Source: Microbispora rosea
Lineage (GTDB): Bacteria > Actinomycetota > Actinomycetes > Streptosporangiales > Streptosporangiaceae
Direction: 5' to 3'
Assembly (NCBI RefSeq): GCF_900156315.1
Contig: NZ_FTNI01000008.1
Coordinates: 62,001 to 126,000 of the forward strand
Length of the DNA: 64,000 nt
Shown here: positions 39,012-47,731 of the stretch, one piece after another
Position numbering within the stretch: the stretch's first letter is position 1
How the letters are laid out: each line of letters opens with the position of its first letter
Notes under the pieces: generated by a model
Databases searched by the model: none
The model's input: only the letters and a program-made list of their open reading frames with translations
Told to the model about the DNA's origin: nothing
Made by a program: the position numbers and the translations under genes

Positions 39012-40205
39012 ATGTCTGGTTCCGTCATCGTCGCCGGAGCACGCACACCGATCGGACGGCTCCTCGGCTCGCTCTCCGACCTGTCCGCCGCCGAACTGGG
39101 CGGGATCGCGATCAAGGCAGCGCTGGAGCGCGCGGGTGTCTCCCCCGACCAGGTCCAGTACGTGATCATGGGGCAGGTGCTCCAGGCCGGGGCCGGCCAG
39201 ATCCCCTCGCGCCAGGCGGCGGTCAAGGCCGGCATCCCCATGACCGTGCCCTCCCTCACCATCAACAAGGTCTGCCTGTCGGGCCTCGACGCGATCGCGC
39301 TGGCCGACCAGCTCATCCGGGCGGGGGAGTTCGACGTTGTCGTCGCGGGCGGCATGGAGTCGATGACCAACGCGCCGCACCTGCTGCCCGGTCTGCGCAA
39401 GGGCGTGAAGTACGGCAGCACCGGGATCCTGGACGCGATGGCCTACGACGGGCTCACCGACGCGTTCGACCAGATCGCGATGGGGGAGTCGACCGAGCGG
39501 CACAACGCCAGGCTCGGCCTGACCCGGGAGGAGCAGGACGAGTTCTCCGCGCGGTCGCACCAGCGCGCCGCCGAGGCGACGGAGAAGGGCCTGTTCGACG
39601 ACGAGATCGTTCCGGTGCCGCTGCCGCAGCGCAAAGGTGATCCCGTGCTGTTCTCCGCCGACGAGGGCATCCGCAAGGACACCACGGCCGAGACCCTGGC
39701 GAAGCTGCGGCCGGCGTTCACCAAGGACGGCACCATCACGGCCGGGTCGGCCTCCCAGATCTCCGACGGCGCCGTCGCCGTGGTCGTGATGTCGAAGGCC
39801 AAGGCAGAGGAGTTGGGCCTCGAATGGCTGGCCGAGATCGGCGCGCACGGCAACGTGGCCGGGCCCGACAACTCGCTGCAGTCCCAGCCCGCCAACGCCA
39901 TCAAGCAGGCGCTGGCCAAGCAGGGGCTGACCGCCGGCGAGCTCGACCTGCTGGAGATCAACGAGGCCTTCGCCCAGGTCGTGCTGCAGTCGGTGAAGGA
40001 GCTCGGCGTCCCGCTCGACAAGGTCAACGTCAACGGCGGCGGCATCGCGCTCGGCCACCCGATCGGTGCGTCCGGCGCCCGGATCGTGCTGACGCTGGCC
40101 CACGAGCTGAAGAGGCGCGGCGGCGGCCTCGGCGCGGCCGGCCTGTGCGGCGGCGGCGGCCAGGGCGACGCGCTGATCATCCGGGTTCCCGCGTCCGGCG
40201 CCTGA
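39012..40205 (+). CDS. Acetyl-CoA C-acetyltransferase (thiolase)
   Basis: The 397-residue thiolase condenses two acetyl-CoA or cleaves acetoacetyl-CoA. The catalytic set is complete: acylated C88 ([11 protein letters not shown]), H349 ([10 protein letters not shown]) and C379 ([10 protein letters not shown]). GGAGGG precedes the ATG. The meaB gene starts 12 bp after its stop, so they are co-transcribed. Its position between mce and meaB suggests a role in short-chain acyl-CoA supply, such as ethylmalonyl or butyryl-CoA metabolism (inference). Confidence 0.94.
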   Translation: MSGSVIVAGARTPIGRLLGSLSDLSAAELGGIAIKAALERAGVSPDQVQYVIMGQVLQAGAGQIPSRQAAVKAGIPMTVPSLTINKVCLSGLDAIALADQLIRAGEFDVVVAGGMESMTNAPHLLPGLRKGVKYGSTGILDAMAYDGLTDAFDQIAMGESTERHNARLGLTREEQDEFSARSHQRAAEATEKGLFDDEIVPVPLPQRKGDPVLFSADEGIRKDTTAETLAKLRPAFTKDGTITAGSASQISDGAVAVVVMSKAKAEELGLEWLAEIGAHGNVAGPDNSLQSQPANAIKQALAKQGLTAGELDLLEINEAFAQVVLQSVKELGVPLDKVNVNGGGIALGHPIGASGARIVLTLAHELKRRGGGLGAAGLCGGGGQGDALIIRVPASGA

Positions 40206-40217
40206 TCGGAGTCGCAG

Positions 40218-41231
40218 GTGGACGTCCGTGAGCTTGTCGGCCAGGCGCGGCAGGGCCGGCCGCGCGCGGTGGCGCGGCTGATCTCGCTGGTGGAGAACGC
40301 CGTCGAAAACGCCGAAAACGCCGCGCAGGCCGGTGTTTCCGCCGGGGGAGACCGGGCGGCGTCCGCGGCGTCGAGCCGCGCGCTGCGCGAGGCGATGGCC
40401 GAGCTCGCCACCGGCGGCGCCCGGCCGCGCCCCGCCAGGGTCATCGGCCTGACCGGCTCTCCCGGCGTCGGCAAGTCGACCTCGACCGGCATGCTCATCC
40501 GGGCGTTCCGCAGGCGCGGAAGCACGGTGGGGGTGCTGGCGGTCGATCCGTCCAGCCCGTTCACCGGCGGCGCCCTGCTCGGCGACCGCGTACGCATGCA
40601 GGACCATGCGACCGACCCCGGCGTCTTCATTCGCAGCATGTCGAGCCGGGGGCACCTGGGTGGGCTCGCGTGGGCCACGCCGCAGGCGCTGCGCGTGCTG
40701 GAGGCCGCCGGGTGCGACGTGATCCTCGTCGAGACGGTCGGCGTCGGGCAGGCCGAGGTGGAGATCGCCCGCCTGGCCGACACGACCGTCGTCATCCTCG
40801 CGCCGGGCATGGGCGACGGCGTGCAGGCCGCCAAGGCGGGCATCCTCGAGGTCGCCGACGTCCTGGTGGTGAACAAGGCCGACCGCGACGGCGTCCAGAC
40901 GACCGTGCGGGAGCTGCGGAACATGACGGGCCTCGTAGAGACGCCCTGGCGGCCCCCGATCGTCACGACCGTCGCCTCCAAGGGCGAGGGCGCGGACGAC
41001 CTGCTGGCCGCGCTGGACAAGCACCAGGCATACCTGGAGGAGTCCGGCGAGGCCCGCAGGCGGCGGCTGGCCAGGGCGCGCGACGAGATCGAGGCCATCG
41101 CGCTGGCCCAGCTCCGGTCGCGCTTCGCCGTGCTCCACGGTGACCGCCTCGACGCGCTCGCCGAGCGGCTGCTCGGCGCGGAGACCGACCCCTACGCCGC
41201 CGCCGACGACCTCATCGCCGCCCTGCGTTGA
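40218..41231 (+). CDS. meaB: MeaB-type G-protein chaperone of B12-dependent acyl-CoA mutases
   Basis: MeaB uses GTP to gate cofactor loading and protect adenosylcobalamin mutases from inactivation. The 337-residue product has P-loop TGSPGVGKST, LAVDPSSPFTGGALLGDRVRM, the switch region ETVGVGQ and NKAD base-recognition motif, plus a C-terminal dimerisation arm. The GTG at 40218 has GGAG upstream. Its likely client in this window is the IcmA-type mutase at 47732-49414. Confidence 0.94.
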   Translation: MDVRELVGQARQGRPRAVARLISLVENAVENAENAAQAGVSAGGDRAASAASSRALREAMAELATGGARPRPARVIGLTGSPGVGKSTSTGMLIRAFRRRGSTVGVLAVDPSSPFTGGALLGDRVRMQDHATDPGVFIRSMSSRGHLGGLAWATPQALRVLEAAGCDVILVETVGVGQAEVEIARLADTTVVILAPGMGDGVQAAKAGILEVADVLVVNKADRDGVQTTVRELRNMTGLVETPWRPPIVTTVASKGEGADDLLAALDKHQAYLEESGEARRRRLARARDEIEAIALAQLRSRFAVLHGDRLDALAERLLGAETDPYAAADDLIAALR

Positions 41232-41354
41232 GTTGCGACCGTGCGCTGAGGCGCCGGGCCGTGCAGTGGCGCCGGTCTGCGCTGAGGCATCGGGCCGCTA
41301 CGGTGCCGGACCGAGCCCGGCCCGTACGGCTCTCGCGTCGCGGCGGCCGACGGG

Positions 41355-42077
41355 TCAGGGCTCACCGGTGTATTTGACCGTGACCCTCGTGAAGCCGAGG
41401 GACTTCAGCATGCCCTCCAGCATGGCCTTGGAGTTCTGGTCGGCCCGGGAACGCAGATCGCCGGCGGCGGCGGCATCGGCGATCTTGCGTTCGGCCAGCA
41501 CGTAGAGCTCCTGCTGGTTCTGGGGAGACGACGACAGGAAGTCGGAGATCCGGTCGAAGATGCCCCGCTCCTGCGCGAAGACGTACGACCGCTTGTTGTC
41601 GAGGTTGGGTTTCTCCAGCTCGGCGTGCGGCAGCCGCACCGTCACCGCCGTGCGGTCGGGGGAGACCGTGAAGGCGTCCTTGGGCAGCGTGGAGAAGTCC
41701 ACGTAGGCGTCCACGGTGCCGGCGCCCACGAAGAGCGTGCGGGAGCCCTTGATCGCGTCCGGGAGGAACTTGGCGTCCTTCTCCAGGTCGACGATGACCT
41801 GGAAGTCGCCGGTCGCGGCCTCGAAGCGGCTCAGGTTCTGCACCGAACGGAGCAGCGCGGGCCCGCTGCGGTCGATGGTCTGCTCGCCCAGCGGATTGAG
41901 CCAGGACAAGGTCAGCCGGGCGCCGACCACGAGCAGCAGGACCACGAACAGCAGGCCGGCGAGCACCCGCCACCCGCGCCGGGAGCGGGGGGCGGGGGCC
42001 CCGGCGCTCGCCGTGGCGTCGGTGGCGGCGGCGCCGGAGTCGGCCGGCGCGAACGAGGGACGGGTCTGACGGTCCAC
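41355..42077 (-). CDS. DUF4230 membrane-anchored protein
   Basis: The 240-residue product has a disordered Ala/Pro-rich N-terminus, one membrane helix (VLAGLLFVVLLLVVGARLTL) and an extracytoplasmic domain with SVQNLSRFEAATGDFQVIVDLEKD, characteristic of DUF4230, a family of anchored bacterial proteins with no known function. The GTG at 42077 begins MDRQTRPSF. It is convergent with meaB. Confidence 0.8.
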   Translation of the reverse strand: MDRQTRPSFAPADSGAAATDATASAGAPAPRSRRGWRVLAGLLFVVLLLVVGARLTLSWLNPLGEQTIDRSGPALLRSVQNLSRFEAATGDFQVIVDLEKDAKFLPDAIKGSRTLFVGAGTVDAYVDFSTLPKDAFTVSPDRTAVTVRLPHAELEKPNLDNKRSYVFAQERGIFDRISDFLSSSPQNQQELYVLAERKIADAAAAGDLRSRADQNSKAMLEGMLKSLGFTRVTVKYTGEP

Positions 42078-42473
42078 GGGGGGAATCTTCCCGGTATTCC
42101 CGGGATCTCACGCACGACAAGATCATTTCTGTTCACAGGGCATGCTTCGGACATCCCAAACCTGCCTTTTATACGGACCGATGGCCGGACAAGCCTCCGC
42201 GGCAGCGCTCACGCCCCGATTGGTGACGGCCGGGTTTCCGCCGCCACGCTCACGCCCGCGGCGGTGTCCGGGCGGGTGCCCGCTCCACGTTCACGCCGCT
42301 CCACGTTCACGCCGCGCCAGCGGATTTCCGCCGCCACACGCACGCCCGGCCCGGTGCCCGGGCGCGGGACTGCCCGCAGGTCCTGCGGCCTGCCGCGCCG
42401 GCCCGGTTCTGCCCCGCGCGAGGGGACCATGCGGGCGGGGCGGCTGCTCGTCCTCGCTCTCCAGGTGCGGGCA
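42078..42473. repeat. 396-bp gap with direct repeats
   Basis: No gene is supported. It contains a 16-bp tandem duplication CTCCACGTTCACGCCG (42283-42298 and 42299-42314), and flanking it a ~50-bp imperfect direct repeat starting TTCCGCCGCCAC at about 42236 and 42326. The first 80 bp upstream of 42077 are less GC-rich and probably hold the DUF4230 promoter. Confidence 0.6.
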
Positions 42474-44651
42474 CTATGCGGCGGGCGCCAGGAGCGTGCC
42501 GGGTACGCCCATAACGCCGGGGTCGTCCTCGGAGCTCGCGTCGCGGGCGTCGCTTTCGCCAGTGGCAGGCGGGGCAGAGTCCGCGTGACCGCCGGCTCGA
42601 CCGCTGTCAGGCCCCCCGGATTGCGCGGTGCGTCCGGAGCGCCCGTCGTGCCCGTCCCGGCCGGGAACCGTGCCGCCGGACCGACGGCGGCCTGGCCGGT
42701 GGTCCTGGACGGCCGAGGGGCTCGCGCCGGGCCGTGCCTGCGGGCCGGGACCCGAGCGGCCGGCGCGGTCCTGGGCGGGTGAAGGGCTCGCACCGACGCC
42801 GCCCGGGCGTGCCTGCGCACCGGAAGCACCGGAAGCGCCGGGAGCGCCGGCACCGGGCCTTTCCTGCGTGCCCGGCCGGTCAGGAAATGCGGGGTCACCG
42901 GGCCGGCCGGCCCTTCCCGGCCGCCAGGGGTGCGGCGACCGCCCGGGGACCGGGGCCCAGGGACGGCCTCTCCGGGAGACTTCGCGGTTCGGCATGTCCC
43001 ACCGGCCCGGATAACCCGGGCGGCCCATCGGACCCTGACCCGTCGGACTCTGACCCGTCGGACTCTGACCCGTCGGACTCTGACCCGTCGGACTCTGACC
43101 CGTCGGGCCCTGCCCGGCGGGGCCTTGACCAACGGTGCCCTGGCCCGCGGGACTCGCGGCGGGAGACGGCCACACGGGGGCGGCCGGACTCGGGCTGATC
43201 CAACCCGGACCGATCTCGCCGCCGCGCGGGTCCGAGCCCGGCTCCCAGCCGGTGCCGGGGCCGGTCGGCATGCCGGTGGCGACGGCCATACCCGAAGGAG
43301 ACGGCTCCACCGGATAGCCCGGCGCGTACCCGGGGGTGGGGTTCACCGGATAACCCGACGCGACGGGGACGGCGGGATGGGTGCCGCCGCCGAAGTGCTT
43401 CGCCTGCAGGCCGCAGGAGACGAAGTCGGAGTAGAACATGCGCAGCCAGTCGTGCCGCTGGGCGTTGCTCAGCTCGGAGAACCAGAGGGCCGCCTCGCGG
43501 TGCTCGCGCAAGGGTCCCCCGGGCAGCGAGACGTCCCGCAGCCAGGCGATGACGATGGCCCGGTAGCCCGCGGCCAGGGTTCCCGGGCACGGGTGGGCCA
43601 GACGGTCGAGGAAATCGGCGGCCGCCCGCTGGGCGTACCCGGACCCGAGGCCGTCGATGTGCACGACGACCACTCCCGGCCCCGCGGAGTCGTCCTCGCC
43701 GTACTCCCGTTGCTCGACCCGCTTGAAGGCGGCCGGCGTGCCGTCCAGCTTTATCGCGAGCGTGGTGAACACGGTGGCGAGCTCGGCCAGGCCACCGCGC
43801 AGCGACGGATGCACGCAGACGCTGATCGGCCATTCCTGGCAGACGAGGCGTTCGCTCACCGTCATCGTCTGCGGCACGGTGACGAGCCGGGCGGCGCCGG
43901 TCCCGGCGGCCAGCACGGCGATCACCGCGGCGGCCAGCGCCAGCGTCCGCCGGGTCACCAGGGCCACCCATCCGAGGAACAGCGCGGTGCTGAGTCCCAG
44001 CAGCCACAGCGTCTGGTCCGCGTAGGCGGTCTCGCTGACGCCGGAGAGCAGGTCGTACGGCTCCCTTGTGGCGGGCGTGAGCCGGTCGGCCCAGTTGGGC
44101 CCGGTGGCCAGCCATGTGAACAGCCCGAACGTCCCGGCTCCCGCGATCAGTGGGACGACGACGACCGGCACGAGCCAGCCGAGGATCCAGCCGATCACGA
44201 CGTACAGTCCCAGCCCGGCGACGGACATCGCGAGACCGCCGGGCAGCGGCGGCCCGCCCTGCCCGGTCAGCGCGGCGCGCAGCCCGAGCAGCAGCACGGT
44301 GGCCCCGAAGGAGCCGGTGACGACCGCGATGATCGACAGCGGCGCCCTGGCGGCCCGCCACGGCGTCAGGACACGGCCCTTCTCCGCGCGGCGCCTGCGG
44401 AACGCGACCCAGGCCGCGAACGCGGCTCCGAGCGGCCCCGTCAGGCGCAGCGAGCCGATGACGGCCGCCACTATGTCGTCCCAGTCCATGAAACCGGGAA
44501 TGAGGACGCTCCACGCGGCGACGAGCGCGAGCACGAACAGCACGGTCGCCGCGACCAGCGCGCCGTGTCTCAGCTCTCCGCGTGAACCGCCCCTATGCTC
44601 ACCCACAGCAGGGCGCGGCCCCTGGCCACGCCGCAGAAGTCCGGCGCGCAT
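42474..44651 (-). CDS. Large uncharacterised membrane protein with low-complexity tail
   Basis: The 725-residue product is not one I recognise. The first ~260 residues contain about seven hydrophobic helices. A soluble domain follows (about 270-430; with two Cys in LVCQEWPISVCVHPSLRGGLAEL and an acidic VEQREYGEDD segment). The remaining ~290 residues are Pro/Gly/Ser/Arg-rich with six PTGQS-like repeats. The ATG at 44651 opens directly toward a hydrophobic segment. It resembles actinobacterial integral membrane proteins found beside ABC-2-type systems, but I would not assign a role. Confidence 0.75.
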   Translation of the reverse strand: MRAGLLRRGQGPRPAVGEHRGGSRGELRHGALVAATVLFVLALVAAWSVLIPGFMDWDDIVAAVIGSLRLTGPLGAAFAAWVAFRRRRAEKGRVLTPWRAARAPLSIIAVVTGSFGATVLLLGLRAALTGQGGPPLPGGLAMSVAGLGLYVVIGWILGWLVPVVVVPLIAGAGTFGLFTWLATGPNWADRLTPATREPYDLLSGVSETAYADQTLWLLGLSTALFLGWVALVTRRTLALAAAVIAVLAAGTGAARLVTVPQTMTVSERLVCQEWPISVCVHPSLRGGLAELATVFTTLAIKLDGTPAAFKRVEQREYGEDDSAGPGVVVVHIDGLGSGYAQRAAADFLDRLAHPCPGTLAAGYRAIVIAWLRDVSLPGGPLREHREAALWFSELSNAQRHDWLRMFYSDFVSCGLQAKHFGGGTHPAVPVASGYPVNPTPGYAPGYPVEPSPSGMAVATGMPTGPGTGWEPGSDPRGGEIGPGWISPSPAAPVWPSPAASPAGQGTVGQGPAGQGPTGQSPTGQSPTGQSPTGQSPTGQGPMGRPGYPGRWDMPNREVSRRGRPWAPVPGRSPHPWRPGRAGRPGDPAFPDRPGTQERPGAGAPGASGASGAQARPGGVGASPSPAQDRAGRSGPGPQARPGASPSAVQDHRPGRRRSGGTVPGRDGHDGRSGRTAQSGGPDSGRAGGHADSAPPATGESDARDASSEDDPGVMGVPGTLLAPAA
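43026..43115 (-). repeat. Six 15-bp tandem repeats encoding PTGQS
   Basis: The unit CGTCGGACTCTGACC is exact four times (43041-43100) and flanked by one variant copy on each side. The reading frame is kept. It resembles a slippage-prone microsatellite in a disordered tail. Confidence 0.85.
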
Positions 44652-44987
44652 GCGGCGCCGGGACAGCGATGCTGTCCATTGAGAATCTCCCCCGTGTCTG
44701 TGTGAGCGGTGCGCGCGAACCCACGCCGTTCCCCGTGGCGCTGGTTCGTTCGGCCGGCCTCGCCTCGCCCGCCGTCGGACGCGTCTCCCCGCGGACCCCC
44801 GTCCGCGAGACGTCCTCTAGCAGACGGGGTTCCCCGTGCCGCCGGGTTTGCCGCCGCCTCACCTTTCGACGTGGCAACCATAACGGAGCGTGACCCGTAC
44901 GGGGGGAGTTCTGGGGTCAAGGAATGAATCCGGTTACGCTCGGTGCACTGGTCGATCTTGGCCGGCGTCGCGCTACCGTATAACGCT
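44652..44987. other. 336-bp divergent promoter region, membrane protein / MarR
   Basis: No gene is supported. The middle is GC-rich; the ends are less so. TATAAC at 44979-44984 lies only four bases before the MarR GTG, too close for a normal leader, so either the true +1 is in the start codon region or this hexamer is not used. Confidence 0.4.
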
Positions 44988-45533
44988 GTGTCCGTTCCGC
45001 CCAGCTCAGAGCCATCGCCCACGGGTGGCCCCCGGCCGCTCAAGCTCCCGTTCGACCCGATCGAGCGGGCGGCCGAGACGTGGCGTTCGACGTTCGGGCC
45101 GTCGTCCGCCATGGCGGCCGTCACTTCGATCATGAGAGCCCATCAGATCCTGCTGGCGCAACTGGACACGCTGCTCAAGCCGTACGACCTGACCTTCGCC
45201 CGTTATGAGGCGCTCGTGCTGCTCACGTTCAGCCGGGCCGGGTCGCTGCCGCTGTCGAAGATCGGTGAGCGGCTGATGGTGCACCCGACGAGCGTGACCA
45301 ACACCGTGGACCGCCTCGAACGGGCCGGCCTGGTCCGCCGCATGCGCAACCCGCGGGACGGCCGCGGCGTGCTCGCCGAGATCACCGGCGAGGGCCGGGA
45401 CATCGTGCGGCGGGCCACGGCCGACCTGATGAACGCGGGTTTCTGCATGGGCATGTACGACGACGCCGAGTTGGACGAGATGTTCGGCCTGCTCAGGACC
45501 CTGCGCGTCGCCGCGGGCGACTTCAGCTCCTGA
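44988..45533 (+). CDS. MarR-family transcriptional regulator
   Basis: The 181-residue product has a Pro-rich N-terminus, then PFDPIERAAETW and the winged-helix region (YEALVLLTFSRAG; GERLMVHPTSVTNTVDRLERAGLV; wing NPRDGRGVLAEIT). The start is probably GTG 44988. In Streptomyces a similar MarR gene lies in the same mce-meaB-mutase neighbourhood (from memory), so a role in acyl-CoA control is possible but unproven. Two strong hairpins lie beyond its stop. Confidence 0.88.
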   Translation: MSVPPSSEPSPTGGPRPLKLPFDPIERAAETWRSTFGPSSAMAAVTSIMRAHQILLAQLDTLLKPYDLTFARYEALVLLTFSRAGSLPLSKIGERLMVHPTSVTNTVDRLERAGLVRRMRNPRDGRGVLAEITGEGRDIVRRATADLMNAGFCMGMYDDAELDEMFGLLRTLRVAAGDFSS

Positions 45534-45696
45534 CGCGGCCCGGGGAATCGGACGCGGGCCGGCATCGCGAACGGAGCCCCGGACGAGGGCCGGCAGTTCG
45601 GGCGCGGCCGAGGCCTTGTCCAGCGCGGTGCTCGGGTCGCTCGTGAGCGCGGTCACCACGTACGTCCTGCCGTCGGCGGTTCGCCGCGGCCGGGTG

Positions 45697-45736
45697 GGCC
45701 GGTGGCGCACCGCCGCACGGGGGTGCGCCACCGGCC
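45697..45736. terminator. 15-bp hairpin after the MarR gene
   Basis: GGCCGGTGGCGCACC and GGTGCGCCACCGGCC pair perfectly on a 10-nt loop. It is followed by a 15-bp direct repeat (CTGCGCTGATTGAG at 45736 and 45751) and then by a second hairpin. Confidence 0.75.
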
Positions 45737-45770
45737 TGCGCTGATTGAGCCTGCGCTGATTGAGAAGGGG

Positions 45771-45792
45771 GCAGGCGCACGGGTGCGCCTGC
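45771..45792. terminator. Hairpin at the end of the subtilase gene
   Basis: GCAGGCGCA and TGCGCCTGC pair over a CGGG loop, 12 nt beyond the subtilase stop (minus strand). With the 45697 hairpin it isolates two convergent genes. Confidence 0.7.
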
Positions 45793-45804
45793 GGTCAGCT
45801 CGGC

Positions 45805-47535
45805 TCAGTGGCCGACGGCGCGCAGGGCGTCGACGATGCCCCTGCCGTAGAAGCCGTTGTCGTCGGCGGTGCCCTCACAGGTGTGCGTGGCGGTCGCCGT
45901 GGTGCCGTCCGGCAGGTGGCGGGTGTAGGTGTAGGCGGGCGGGTTCGGGCAGGCCGTCCTGGTAGCCGTTCCCTTGAGGATCGCCTCCACCTTGTCGGGG
46001 TCCATCGTCAGGCCGTCGTGGGCGCGGTCGTGCTTGCCGTACCGGCTGACGATCAGCGCCGCGACGCCGGCCGCGCGCGGCGAGGCCATCGAGGTGCCCT
46101 GCAGGTACTGGTAGTAGGCGCAGACCGAGCCCTTGCAGTCCTTCACCACGTACGGCACCGTCGGGTCGCCGTTCTCGTCGATCTCGCCGTTGGCGACGGC
46201 GAGCGCCTTGGGATAGGCCGAGAGCGTGGCCTTGGTGATGTCCCTCGTGTTGCCGGTGGTGTCGTAGACGTCGCCACCGGGCGAGGCCACGTCGACGTAG
46301 CCGTTGCCGTAGCTGGAGTAGTACGCCTTCCGCTTGCTGACGCCGGTGGCGGAGACCGAGATCACGTGCTCGGCCTCACTCGGGAGTGAAACGCAGGCCG
46401 CGGGGACGGTCCGGGACCTGGAGGCCTGGCCGGGGAAGGTGGCGTAGTCGGGGCTGCTGCCGTCGACGTTCGTCTTGGTGTAGTCGATCGCCTCGTTGCC
46501 CGCCGCGCTGACGAGCGTCACGCCCCGCGCGTGGGCGTAGTCGATCGCCCGCTGGGTGGCGGCGACGTACAGCCGCTGCTGGGCCTGCTCCTCGGGGCTG
46601 TCGGCCGGGTTGTCGGCGCAGTTGAACAGCCACGGGTCGATGTAGTAGCTCATGTTGACCACGTCGACCCCGATGTCGCCGGCGTAGGTGAGGGCGTCGA
46701 CGGTGGGCTGGAGGAAGAAGTAGCCCGAGTCCTGGCCGGCCCGAAGGTTCACGATCGTCACCTTCGGCGCGACGCCCGAGATGCCCAGCTTGTTGATGGG
46801 CGCGGCGATCGACGAGGCGACGTGGGTTCCGTGGCCGTCCTCGTCCACGTCGTTCGGGTCGGTGCAGGAGCCGTCGGGGTCCTCCTCGCACTTGCCGTCG
46901 ATCACGGCGCCGTTGGCGTCGGCGGGCAGGTCGACGGTGAAGTTCCGGCTCAGCCTGCGGTCGAAGTTGGGCGCGATGTCGGGGTGCGAGCCGTCGACGC
47001 CGGTGTCGAGGATGCCGACGAGGACGCGCTTGTCGCCCTGCTCGAACCTGTGGGCCTGGTCCGCGTGGATCTGCTTCATGTCCCACTGCAGGTCGGCCAG
47101 CGGCTCGTCCTTGACGTTGCGCCCCCACTTGAAGGGTTTGCCGCCCCGGCCCTCCTTCTCCACGGCGTCGGTCTTGGCGGCCCGCTCCACGGCCTTCTTC
47201 GCGGCGGCGGACGCCTTGGCGTCGTCGGGCGCGCTGCCGATCGTCTGGTTGCGGGCGACCCCTTCGACGGCCGCGGAGCCCTGCAGCGCGCCGGCGAAGT
47301 CGGGGTTGGCGGTGCTGACCGTGGCCAGCCCGATCTGCGTGTTCACCTTGATCACGCTGCCGCCCGCCGCTTCGATCGCCTTCTGGGCGTCCGCGGCGGC
47401 CGCGCCTTCCCTGTACAGGACCACGTATTCGGTCTGGGCCGCAGGCCCGGCGGCCGGGGGTTCGGCCTGCGCGGGTGTGGCGAGGGGTGCCGCCACCATC
47501 GCCGCGGTCGCGACGACGACTGTCAAGCGCTTCAC
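45805..47535 (-). CDS. Secreted subtilisin-like serine protease (S8)
   Basis: The 576-residue preproprotein begins with a signal peptide (KRLTVVVATAAMVAAPLATPAQA) and an I9-like propeptide (TEYVVLYREGAAAADAQKAIEAAGG, residues ~35-100). The protease domain has D177 (GILDTGVDGSHPD), H235 (DEDGHGTHVASS), the oxyanion Asn in SAAGNE, and nucleophile S482 (GTSMASPRAAG). The GTG at 47535 has a perfect GGAGGTG; upstream codons are excluded. No C-terminal anchor is present, so it is released. Confidence 0.94.
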   Translation of the reverse strand: MKRLTVVVATAAMVAAPLATPAQAEPPAAGPAAQTEYVVLYREGAAAADAQKAIEAAGGSVIKVNTQIGLATVSTANPDFAGALQGSAAVEGVARNQTIGSAPDDAKASAAAKKAVERAAKTDAVEKEGRGGKPFKWGRNVKDEPLADLQWDMKQIHADQAHRFEQGDKRVLVGILDTGVDGSHPDIAPNFDRRLSRNFTVDLPADANGAVIDGKCEEDPDGSCTDPNDVDEDGHGTHVASSIAAPINKLGISGVAPKVTIVNLRAGQDSGYFFLQPTVDALTYAGDIGVDVVNMSYYIDPWLFNCADNPADSPEEQAQQRLYVAATQRAIDYAHARGVTLVSAAGNEAIDYTKTNVDGSSPDYATFPGQASRSRTVPAACVSLPSEAEHVISVSATGVSKRKAYYSSYGNGYVDVASPGGDVYDTTGNTRDITKATLSAYPKALAVANGEIDENGDPTVPYVVKDCKGSVCAYYQYLQGTSMASPRAAGVAALIVSRYGKHDRAHDGLTMDPDKVEAILKGTATRTACPNPPAYTYTRHLPDGTTATATHTCEGTADDNGFYGRGIVDALRAVGH

Positions 47536-47683
47536 ATCCACCTCCGTGTGGACTTCAAGGGCGCTGACCATGTTTGAAGATTTCCCGGCTCTGTCAAAGG
47601 TCCGTGACAATTCGCGACCAACGTGTGACATGACGGCCGTGGGGGCGGGGAGTCAACAGGGGATTGGTGGTGGCCTGATTTAG

Positions 47684-47699
47684 TAGGACGTCCTAGTAT
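47684..47699 (+). promoter_or_regulatory. Palindrome TAGGACGTCCTA overlapping a -10 (TAGTAT) of the mutase gene
   Basis: The perfect 12-bp palindrome is at 47684-47695 and overlaps TAGTAT at 47694-47699; the mutase ATG is 32 bp further on. A repressor bound here would block the promoter. No good -35 is visible, which suits an activator-dependent or weak promoter. Confidence 0.5.
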
Positions 47700-47731
47700 C
47701 TTCTCGGAGAGTGAGACACGGGGAGGGACGC

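Noticed and set aside
41242-41288. Direct repeat TGCGCTGAGGC between meaB and the DUF4230 gene
   Set aside because: Two 11-bp copies, 36 bp apart, in a GC-rich spacer; no further structure, so not worth a separate finding.
42056-42105. GGAAT-N18-GTG sigma-R-like box before the DUF4230 gene
   Set aside because: The -10 triplet would coincide with the start codon, leaving no room for transcription start.
43026-43115. Tandem repeats as a possible CRISPR
   Set aside because: Units are 15 bp, contiguous, without spacers, and code for an in-frame peptide.
42209-43132. 307-residue minus frame with RVRRVRV repeats
   Set aside because: It reads the 15-bp PTGQS repeat in another frame; the 725-residue frame explains the DNA better.
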